Under the pieces are notes generated by a model. It saw only the letters and a program-made list of their open reading frames with translations. It did not search any database and was not told where the DNA came from. From NCBI GenBank assembly GCA_910585065.1, contig CAJUCG010000211.1, forward strand, positions 1 to 6,116: a stretch of DNA of 6,116 nucleotides, in the 5' to 3' direction. The stretch comes from an uncultured Lachnospiraceae bacterium. GTDB taxonomy: Bacteria; Bacillota; Clostridia; Lachnospirales; Lachnospiraceae. Positions 1 through 4,919 of this stretch are shown here, one piece after another (the first letter of the stretch is position 1; each line of letters begins with the position of its first letter). A program made the translations under genes and the position numbers.

Positions 1-1
1 G

Positions 2-271
2 GTAAAGCTGAACCCAATGTTTGCGAATCCGTTAGATTATGTGATTGGCGAGGAGGGACTGACGGTTTCGCAGGGTGAGGAAGCACTGACTGTCGAGTGG
101 AAGGAATTAAGAAAGGTCGTGGAGACAAAAAAAGATTTTTACGTTTACCTGTCATTGACGCGCGCCTATATTTTTCCAAAGGAAAATCTTGCAGGACTTG
201 AAGAAGCGTTTCGGGCGGCAGTAAAATCACATACAAAGCCTGAGATCTGCAAATGTAAGTTTAAGGAATAA
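2..271 (+). CDS. C-terminal part of a YcxB-like protein (5' end outside the window)
   Basis: The frame is open from the first bases of the window to the TAA at 269-271, so the visible 89 residues are probably the tail of a longer protein. An ATG at 17 exists, but nothing resembling a ribosome binding site is visible before it. The pattern is an extended stretch with 'EEGLTVSQGEEALTVEWKELRKVVETKKDF', split here as EEGLTVSQ, then VEWKELRKVVE, then a hydrophobic 'YVYLSLTRAYIFPKENL' and a short helix. This order (a Trp-containing strand, a charged strand, then a 'hhFPK' segment) recalls the C-terminal domain of YcxB-like proteins, which are usually membrane proteins with two N-terminal transmembrane helices. 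Those helices would lie upstream and cannot be seen. The family call rests on pattern memory only. The function is unknown. It ends 19 bases before tsaE and may be cotranscribed with it. Confidence 0.55.
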   Translation, partial: VKLNPMFANPLDYVIGEEGLTVSQGEEALTVEWKELRKVVETKKDFYVYLSLTRAYIFPKENLAGLEEAFRAAVKSHTKPEICKCKFKE

Positions 272-290
272 GCGAAACGGGGGCGCGGGA

Positions 291-776
291 ATGATATATG
301 AGAGTGATAGTGCCATGAAAACGGCGCAGATTGCAATGGAGCTTGCAAAGATAGCAAGTCCGGGTATGGTGATTTGTCTTGACGGGGAACTAGGAGCTGG
401 AAAAACGGTATTTACGCAAGGGTTTGCAAGGGGACTTGGCATTATGGATCCGGTGAGCAGCCCGACATTTACGATTCTTCAGGTATATGAGGAAGGGCGT
501 TTGCCTCTCTATCATTTTGATGTGTACCGAATTTCTGATCCTGAGGAAATGGAAGAAATTGGATACGAGGATTACTTCTATGGACAGGGAGTATGCCTGA
601 TTGAGTGGTCAACGCTAATTGAGGAACTTTTGCCGGAGGGGGCAACGCGGGTTCGGTTAGAAAAGGAACTTGCGCGAGGATTTGATTTTCGGCGGATTGT
701 GATTCAGGCGGGGAATGAAAATTTCGCATTAGAAGAGGAAAATGAGGAGTTTGCATATGAAAATATTGGCGATTGA
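291..776 (+). CDS. tsaE: TsaE, ATPase of the tRNA t6A37 threonylcarbamoyltransferase complex
   Basis: This 161-residue cytoplasmic P-loop ATPase is the partner of TsaB-TsaD in making t6A at position 37 of tRNAs that read ANN codons; in bacteria ATP hydrolysis by TsaE is needed for complex turnover. Visible signatures are the Walker A motif GELGAGKT (residues 32-39), followed by VFTQGFARGLG, the SSPTF segment (56-60), LYHFDVYR (73-80), EIGYEDYF (89-96) and LIEW (103-106). Length is typical for the family, with a slightly acidic C-terminal tail. The start at 291 fits the family N-terminus (M-I-Y-E-S-x-S) and follows a G-rich stretch (279-283) that could serve as a ribosome binding site. The 3' end overlaps tsaB by 20 bases, which suggests translational coupling. 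Confidence 0.96.
   Translation: MIYESDSAMKTAQIAMELAKIASPGMVICLDGELGAGKTVFTQGFARGLGIMDPVSSPTFTILQVYEEGRLPLYHFDVYRISDPEEMEEIGYEDYFYGQGVCLIEWSTLIEELLPEGATRVRLEKELARGFDFRRIVIQAGNENFALEEENEEFAYENIGD
744..749 (+). promoter_or_regulatory. Ribosome binding site that sets the tsaB start
   Basis: GAGGAG lies inside the end of tsaE, seven bases before the ATG at 757. An in-frame ATG at 742 would add five residues (MRSLH) and has a worse-spaced AGAGG. TsaB proteins normally begin directly with M-x-I-L-A-I-D, so 757 is preferred. Confidence 0.7.
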
Positions 777-1467
777 CAGTTCGGGGCTAGTAGCGTCGGC
801 GGCACTTCTTATGGATGGCATACTGGTCGCGGAATATACTGTGGATTATAAAAAGACTCATTCGCAGACACTTTTGCCGATGGTAGATGAGATTTTGCGC
901 ATGACACAACAGGAGCTTATAGAAATTGACGCGATTGCGGTTTCGGAAGGTCCCGGTTCCTTTACGGGGCTGCGCATTGGAGCAGCCACGGCAAAGGGAC
1001 TGGGGCTGGTGCTTAAAAAACCAATACTTGGTGTCCCGACGGTGGACGCGCTTGCGTATAATCTCTATGGAACGAAGCGGCGAATCTGCCCGCTGATGGA
1101 TGCGAGGCGCGCGCAGGTATATACGGGAGTCTATACATTTGAGGAGGAAAATTTTATCACGCTTGTACCACAGAAGATAGCGGCTGTGGAGGAAATTTTG
1201 CAGGAGTTAAATGCGATGGGAGAGCCGGTGATTTTCCTTGGAGATGGTGTTCCCGTACATGAGTGCGCGATTGCGCAGACAATGAAAGTGCCATACTCGT
1301 TTGCCCCGGCACATTTGGCAAGACAGCGTGCGGGGGCACTCGGAGCATTGGCGACCCTCTATTACAAGGAGGGGCGCGGATGTACGGCGGGAGAGTTTGT
1401 GCCGGTATATCTAAGACCGTCTCAGGCGGAAAGAGAGCGCGAGGAGCGTCTAAAAGGAGCAGTATGA
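757..1467 (+). CDS. tsaB: TsaB, scaffold subunit of the t6A37 complex
   Basis: This 236-residue protein is an inactive paralogue of TsaD with the ASKHA fold. It dimerises with TsaD and allows TsaE to bind, and it is required for t6A formation in bacteria. Signatures are the N-terminal ILAIDSS (residues 3-9), HSQTLLPMVDEIL (35-47), the strongly conserved GPGSFTGLRIG (65-75) with ATAKGL after it, and PLMDARRAQVY (112-122). The C-terminal FVPVYLRP segment is also typical. The protein lacks the metal-binding HxxxH of TsaD, as expected for TsaB. Start at 757 chosen on family N-terminus and the GAGGAG at 744-749. It overlaps tsaE by 20 bases and rimI by four (ATGA), so the three genes form one translationally coupled block. 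Confidence 0.95.
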   Translation: MKILAIDSSGLVASAALLMDGILVAEYTVDYKKTHSQTLLPMVDEILRMTQQELIEIDAIAVSEGPGSFTGLRIGAATAKGLGLVLKKPILGVPTVDALAYNLYGTKRRICPLMDARRAQVYTGVYTFEEENFITLVPQKIAAVEEILQELNAMGEPVIFLGDGVPVHECAIAQTMKVPYSFAPAHLARQRAGALGALATLYYKEGRGCTAGEFVPVYLRPSQAEREREERLKGAV

Positions 1468-1898
1468 TAGAGATTCGCAGGATGCAGGAGTGCGACTTAG
1501 ACCAGGTTGCGGTGCTGGAAAAACTTATTTTCAGCGAGCCGTGGAGCCGGCGCGGGTTTGAGGAAACTTATCAGAAAAAAGAAAACTGTTATTTGGTGGC
1601 AGTGGAGGACGGGCAGATTTTGGCTTACTGCGGTCTGTGGGGGATCGCAGATGAGGGGGATATCTGCAATGTTGCGGTGCGAAAAGAGGCAAGGCGGCAG
1701 GGGCTTGCGGAGATGATGCTTAGAAGGTTATTGGCGGAGGGGGAAGTGATGGGAATTACCGCCTTTACTTTGGAAGTGCGCATCGAAAATGCGCCGGCGA
1801 TCGCGCTCTACCACAAACTTGGTTTTAAAGATGCTGGAATTCGCCCTGGTTTTTATACAAAACCATGCGAAGACGCGCTGATTATGTGGAGAAGGTAA
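1464..1898 (+). CDS. rimI: RimI-type GNAT N-acetyltransferase (ribosomal protein S18-alanine acetyltransferase family)
   Basis: This 144-residue GNAT enzyme should transfer acetyl from acetyl-CoA to a protein N-terminus, by family that of ribosomal protein S18, although many RimI homologues act more broadly. The acetyl-CoA motif RRQGLA is at residues 77-82 and is preceded by the strand CNVAVRKE. TLEVR (102-106) contains the glutamate matching the E. coli RimI catalytic Glu103, and IALYHKLGF (113-121) contains the tyrosine matching Tyr115. The C-terminal GIRPGFY...EDALIM block is family-typical. The usual R-x-S-N is R-I-E-N here, a mild deviation. The ATG at 1464 overlaps the tsaB stop as ATGA and has AAGGAG at 1454-1459. 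The reading frame is open further upstream, to an ATG at 1263, but that stretch lies inside tsaB and is not coding. A tsaB-rimI neighbourhood is common in Firmicutes. Confidence 0.92.
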   Translation: MIEIRRMQECDLDQVAVLEKLIFSEPWSRRGFEETYQKKENCYLVAVEDGQILAYCGLWGIADEGDICNVAVRKEARRQGLAEMMLRRLLAEGEVMGITAFTLEVRIENAPAIALYHKLGFKDAGIRPGFYTKPCEDALIMWRR

Positions 1899-1919
1899 AT
1901 ATTTACCAACAATTTCCAC
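1886..1919. repeat. Inverted repeat over the rimI stop codon
   Basis: A perfect 14-base palindrome, GGTAAATATTTACC, spans 1894-1907 and includes the rimI TAA (1896-1898). It is flanked by a second complementary pair, GTGGA (1886-1890) and TCCAC (1915-1919). Transcribed, it could fold as a hairpin with a four-base loop and an asymmetric internal loop. No T tract follows, so it is not a standard intrinsic terminator. It could instead be an operator for a dimeric regulator or an RNA 3'-end structure. The sequence is direct; any role is inferred. Confidence 0.45.
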
Positions 1920-1939
1920 TATGTTTCGACATAAAAATA

Positions 1940-1948
1940 TGTTATGAT
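1940..1948 (+). promoter_or_regulatory. Likely extended -10 promoter for the zinc-ribbon gene
   Basis: TGTTATGAT gives an extended -10 (TG-N) followed by TATGAT, which matches TATAAT at five of six bases. No good -35 lies 16-18 bases upstream; a TCGACA at 1926-1931 is too close. Transcription would start near 1955, leaving a leader of about 50 bases before the ATG at 2007. Confidence 0.4.
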
Positions 1949-2006
1949 ATTCTTACCGGAGAATATTGCGGGCGGACATTCCTACAGGAAAAGGGCGGTT
2001 AAGGGC

Positions 2007-2237
2007 ATGGATAAACTGGAAATAATAAAACTGCGGTGCAACAACTGCGGACGCGAATTAAAAACAGAAAATGGGGTTTTGGTGGAGGACGCTTTGGTTG
2101 CGAGCAAGGAATGGGGATATTTTTCCAGAAAAGATCTCCAGGTGCACAGTTTCGTTTTGTGCGAGGAATGCTGCGACCGGATTGCGGCAAGTTTTCAGAT
2201 CCCAGTGACAGTAACAGAAAAACGCGAGGTCATGTAA
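2007..2237 (+). CDS. Small zinc-ribbon protein of unknown function
   Basis: This is a 76-residue protein with two Cys pairs: C-N-N-C at residues 11-14 and C-E-E-C at 52-55, the latter followed by a third cysteine (56). Spacing of about 37 residues between the knuckles fits one zinc-binding ribbon. A conserved-looking 'KEWGYFSRKDLQVHSF' segment (34-49) sits between them, which suggests a defined fold and not a random ORF. The frame extends upstream to an ATG at 1944, but that lies in the probable promoter, so the ATG at 2007 is preferred; GGGCGG at 1993-1998 is a possible weak ribosome binding site. No signal peptide or membrane segment is seen. It appears to be its own transcription unit, with a promoter before it and a terminator overlapping its stop. 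I do not recognise a named function. The cysteines could bind metal for structure or for nucleic acid contact, but that is inference. Confidence 0.8.
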   Translation: MDKLEIIKLRCNNCGRELKTENGVLVEDALVASKEWGYFSRKDLQVHSFVLCEECCDRIAASFQIPVTVTEKREVM

Positions 2238-2252
2238 CCTTGCGTTTTTTTT
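2221..2252 (+). terminator. Intrinsic terminator overlapping the stop of the zinc-ribbon gene
   Basis: AACGCGAGGT (2221-2230) pairs with ACCTTGCGTT (2237-2246) over ten base pairs including one G-U, with a six-base loop (catgta). Eight T's follow the GC-rich core (2245-2252). An A tract just upstream (2218-2222) can pair with the T tract and could extend the stem. The gene's TAA (2235-2237) lies in the loop and first base of the 3' arm, so coding sequence forms the 5' arm. Confidence 0.88.
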
Positions 2253-2300
2253 GCATAGACTCGCAAATTTATTAAGTTGCAAACGGATTTGGAGTTTCCC

Positions 2301-2329
2301 TTGCGAAATGGGGAAGAATATGGTAAGAT
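2301..2329 (+). promoter_or_regulatory. Sigma-70-type promoter for the rnz-tsaD-ispD operon
   Basis: TTGCGA (2301-2306) and TAAGAT (2324-2329) are separated by exactly 17 bases, and the -10 has an extended TG (2321-2322). Transcription would start near 2336, about 23 bases before the rnz ATG. It lies downstream of the preceding terminator, which supports a new transcription unit here. Confidence 0.6.
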
Positions 2330-2358
2330 AGAAACAAAAAAGAAATGGACAGGAAAAT

Positions 2359-3273
2359 ATGTTAGATGTTTGCTTGTTGGGAACCAGCGGGATGATGCCA
2401 CTGCCGGGACGATGGCTGACTGCGCTGATGACGCGCTTAAATGGCAGCAGTCTCCTGATTGACTGCGGGGAGGGTACACAGATTGCCATTCGGGAAAAGG
2501 GCTGGAGTTTCCATGATATTGATATTATCTGTTTTACCCATTATCACGGTGACCATATCAGCGGGCTGCCGGGATTGCTTTTGTCGATGGGCAATGCGGA
2601 GCGAAAAGAACCGCTGACACTGATTGGTCCGAAGGGATTGGAGCGCGTAGTTTCCTCCCTGCGTGTGATCGCACCGGAGCTGCCATTTGAATTAAAATTT
2701 ATTGAATTGTCGGAGAATGTGCAGCAGTTAAAAGTGGGGGAATATTGTATTGAGGCTTTCCGGGTGAACCATAATATTATCTGCTATGGGTATACGCTCA
2801 CCGTGCGGCGCAGCGGAAAATTTATGCCGGAAAAGGCGCGAAAAAATAAAGTTCCGAAAGAATTTTGGAGTCGTCTGCAAAAAGGCGCGGTGATTGAACA
2901 AGGGGATATAACATACACGCAGGATATGATTTTGGGTCCCGAACGCAGGGGAATCAAACTTACTTACTGTACGGATACAAGACCTGTTTTTATCATTGCA
3001 GAATCAGCTAGAGAAGCGGATCTATTTATCTGTGAGGGGATGTATGGGGAGAAGGGCAAGGAAGCAAAGGCATATGAACATAAGCATATGACATTTTACG
3101 AGGCGGCACAGCTGGCAAAGGAGGCAAATGTGCGGGAATTGTGGCTGACTCATTACAGTCCGTCCTTAACCCACCCAGAAGAGTTTATGAAGGAAACGCG
3201 CAAAATTTTTGAGAATGCTTTTCCGGGCAAGGATAAAAAGAGCGTGACGCTGGAATTTGAGAAAGACGAATAG
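2359..3273 (+). CDS. rnz: Ribonuclease Z, tRNA 3' processing endonuclease
   Basis: This 304-residue metallo-beta-lactamase-fold enzyme cuts tRNA precursors just after the discriminator base, so that CCA can be added. Zinc ligands can be placed: the H-x-H-G-D-H motif in THYHGDH (residues 60-66), His138 in VNHNI, Asp206 in CTDTRP and His265 in LTHYS. An HKHMT segment (241-245) matches the conserved H-x-T region. The N-terminal LLGTSG start and LIDCGEGTQ (33-41) are typical. The region near 150-195 (basic, with a GP at 193-194) is where the flexible exosite arm that grips tRNA falls. Length fits the short bacterial form. AGGA at 2351-2354 precedes the ATG. It is the first gene of an apparent operon with a membrane protein, tsaD and ispD. 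The two tRNA-Ser genes downstream lack CCA and would be natural substrates. Confidence 0.94.
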   Translation: MLDVCLLGTSGMMPLPGRWLTALMTRLNGSSLLIDCGEGTQIAIREKGWSFHDIDIICFTHYHGDHISGLPGLLLSMGNAERKEPLTLIGPKGLERVVSSLRVIAPELPFELKFIELSENVQQLKVGEYCIEAFRVNHNIICYGYTLTVRRSGKFMPEKARKNKVPKEFWSRLQKGAVIEQGDITYTQDMILGPERRGIKLTYCTDTRPVFIIAESAREADLFICEGMYGEKGKEAKAYEHKHMTFYEAAQLAKEANVRELWLTHYSPSLTHPEEFMKETRKIFENAFPGKDKKSVTLEFEKDE

Positions 3274-3286
3274 GGGGCATACTGCT

Positions 3287-3874
3287 ATGAAAAAGAAAAG
3301 TACAGTCATCACTATTATTGTGATGCTTTTGGTGGCAGCGGGAATCGTGGCAGGTTATTTTTTTATTTCCGCAAAGAAGAACAAAGAAAATTATGAGGGC
3401 GGAGAGCGCGCAGAGGTGGATACTTTGCTGGAGAAAAATCTGGAGAATAATTATCCGCTTACCTCCAGAGAAGTGGTAAAATTTTATAGTAGAATTTTAA
3501 AATGCTATTATAATGAAGCACTGACGGACGAGCAGGTGGGCGGACTTCTCGATCAGATGCGGGGACTTTTTGATGAGGAATTTTTGGCGGAGAATCCCCG
3601 CGACTCCCACCTGGAAGAACTAGAGGAGGAAATTGCGGATTTTGCGGCGCGCTCGTGTACGATTACCAGCTATCAGGTGCAGGACAACCGCAATGTTGTA
3701 ACCTGGAAGGATGAGGAAAAGGAGTATGCGAGAGTGATTGCCTCGTACACACAATATCTGCAAAAAGATAGAAAGTACCTTAAAGTGTACGAGGAATTTA
3801 TTTTGCGCAAGGACGATGCGGGGAAGTGGAAGATTCTCGGCTGGTATCTGACGGACGAAGATGCAATGAAATAG
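3287..3874 (+). CDS. Membrane-anchored protein of unknown function (DUF6715-like)
   Basis: This is a 195-residue protein with a short basic N-terminus (MKKKST), one hydrophobic segment at about residues 7-28 and then a mostly charged domain. The positive-inside rule suggests an N-in anchor with the bulk outside; no lipobox is seen, so an uncleaved anchor is more likely than a lipoprotein. The soluble part has ENNYPLTSREVVKFYSRI (53-70), an acidic helical region (80-120) and a C-terminal beta-like end with FILRKDDAGKWKILGW (171-186). This last pattern resembles NTF2/DUF4829-like 'WKIxG' endings. The whole recalls DUF6715, a family I associate with Lachnospiraceae; this is recall, not a search. 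The ATG at 3287 is chosen over the in-frame ATG at 3257, which lies inside rnz, and has G-rich AGGGGG at 3272-3277. It sits 13 bases after rnz and 13 before tsaD, so it is almost surely cotranscribed. Confidence 0.8.
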   Translation: MKKKSTVITIIVMLLVAAGIVAGYFFISAKKNKENYEGGERAEVDTLLEKNLENNYPLTSREVVKFYSRILKCYYNEALTDEQVGGLLDQMRGLFDEEFLAENPRDSHLEELEEEIADFAARSCTITSYQVQDNRNVVTWKDEEKEYARVIASYTQYLQKDRKYLKVYEEFILRKDDAGKWKILGWYLTDEDAMK

Positions 3875-3881
3875 GATGAGG
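3875..3881 (+). promoter_or_regulatory. Ribosome binding site that sets the tsaD start
   Basis: GATGAGG lies six bases before the ATG at 3888. The alternative in-frame ATG at 3876 is inside this motif and has only an adjacent AGG before it. The start at 3888 therefore looks like the true one and shortens the protein by four residues. Confidence 0.65.
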
Positions 3882-3887
3882 CATGAT

Positions 3888-4919
3888 ATGGAAAACAAAA
3901 AAGATATTTTAATTCTGGCAATTGAATCTTCCTGTGATGAGACGGCGGCGGCGGTGGTAAAAAATGGAAGGACTGTACTTTCCAATATTATTTCCTCCCA
4001 GATCGCGCTGCATACGCTCTATGGGGGAGTGGTGCCGGAGCTTGCGTCAAGGAAGCATATTGAGAAGATCAATCCGGTGATTGAGGAGGCACTAAGCGCG
4101 GCGGGTGTGGGACTTAGTGATATCGACGCGATCGGTGTGACTTATGGACCGGGATTAGTTGGGGCACTTTTGGTGGGTGTGGCAGAGGCGAAGGCAATTG
4201 CCTATGCAGCGAAAAAGCCCCTTGTTGGCGTGCATCATATTGAGGGGCATGTCTCGGCAAACTATATTGAAAATCCGGATTTGGAACCTCCTTTTTTGTG
4301 CCTGGTTGTCTCCGGCGGACATACGCATCTTGTGCTGGTGAAAGATTACGGGGTTTATGAAGTGATTGGACGCACACACGACGATGCGGCGGGGGAGGCT
4401 TACGATAAGGTCGCGCGCGCGATCGGGCTTGGATATCCCGGAGGACCAAAGGTGGATGCACTCGCAAAGGAGGGTAATCCGCACGCTATTTTCTTTCCGC
4501 GCGCCCATATTGAGGGGATGCCCTTTGATTTTAGTTTCAGCGGTCTGAAATCGGCAGTGCTGAATTATTTGAATTCCTGTCAGATGAAGGGGGAGGAATT
4601 TAACCGTGCAGATGTTGCTGCCTCCTTTCAGCAGGCGGTAGTGGATGTTTTGGTGGAGCGCGCCCAGGCAGCAGCGGACAAATTTCATATGAAGCAGGTG
4701 GCTTTAGCAGGTGGCGTGGCAGCAAATTCCTCGCTGCGTGCGGCAATGGAGGAAGCCTGTGCAAAGCGCGGACAAAAATTTTATCGTCCGTCCCCGATTT
4801 TTTGTACGGACAATGCGGCGATGATTGGCACCGCCGCATATTATGAATTTCAAAAAGGGGTTCGCAGCAATCTGGAATTGAATGCGGTGCCGAATTTAAA
4901 GATTGGGGAGCGCGGATGA
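3888..4919 (+). CDS. tsaD: TsaD, catalytic subunit of tRNA t6A37 threonylcarbamoyltransferase
   Basis: This 343-residue enzyme (Kae1/Gcp/YgjD family, ASKHA fold) moves the threonylcarbamoyl group from threonylcarbamoyl-AMP to A37 of ANN-decoding tRNAs, together with TsaB and TsaE. Signatures are ILAIESSCDETAAAVV (residues 8-23), GGVVPELASRKH (46-57), TYGPGLVGALLVG (85-97), the metal-binding H-x-x-x-H in VHHIEGH (His117 and His121), VSGGHTHL (141-148), DDAAGEAYDKVAR (165-177), FSFSGLKSAV (215-224), LAGGVAANSSLR (273-284) and CTDNAAMIG (306-314), whose Asp308 is the third metal ligand. All catalytic features are intact. The ATG at 3888 is preferred on ribosome binding site spacing. It overlaps ispD by four bases (ATGA). 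Here tsaD is about 2 kb away from tsaE-tsaB-rimI and has its own operon promoter. Confidence 0.97.
   Translation: MENKKDILILAIESSCDETAAAVVKNGRTVLSNIISSQIALHTLYGGVVPELASRKHIEKINPVIEEALSAAGVGLSDIDAIGVTYGPGLVGALLVGVAEAKAIAYAAKKPLVGVHHIEGHVSANYIENPDLEPPFLCLVVSGGHTHLVLVKDYGVYEVIGRTHDDAAGEAYDKVARAIGLGYPGGPKVDALAKEGNPHAIFFPRAHIEGMPFDFSFSGLKSAVLNYLNSCQMKGEEFNRADVAASFQQAVVDVLVERAQAAADKFHMKQVALAGGVAANSSLRAAMEEACAKRGQKFYRPSPIFCTDNAAMIGTAAYYEFQKGVRSNLELNAVPNLKIGERG

Noticed and set aside
1263..1463. Upstream in-frame extension of rimI
   Set aside because: It lies wholly within tsaB, and the ATG at 1464 gives the family N-terminus and has a good ribosome binding site.
1926..1948. TCGACA plus TATGAT as a full promoter pair
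   Set aside because: The spacing is only 11 bases; the extended -10 alone is the better-supported reading.
1944..2006. Longer start for the zinc-ribbon protein (21 extra residues)
   Set aside because: The ATG at 1944 lies in the probable -10 element and has no ribosome binding site; the extra residues look non-coding.
2240..2266. TTGCG (2240-2244) can pair with CGCAA (2262-2266), an alternative to the terminator stem, as in a riboswitch or attenuator
   Set aside because: The competing strand would be made only after the T tract, too late to prevent termination, so it cannot serve as a normal antiterminator.
2058..2489. 143-codon open frame on the - strand across the zinc-ribbon gene and rnz start
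   Set aside because: It crosses a terminator and a promoter of + strand genes, has low-complexity composition and no plausible start signal that I can see.
4155..4688. 177-codon open frame on the - strand within tsaD
   Set aside because: It is fully antisense to a strongly conserved gene, shows no recognisable domain, and is best explained as a shadow of tsaD codon bias.
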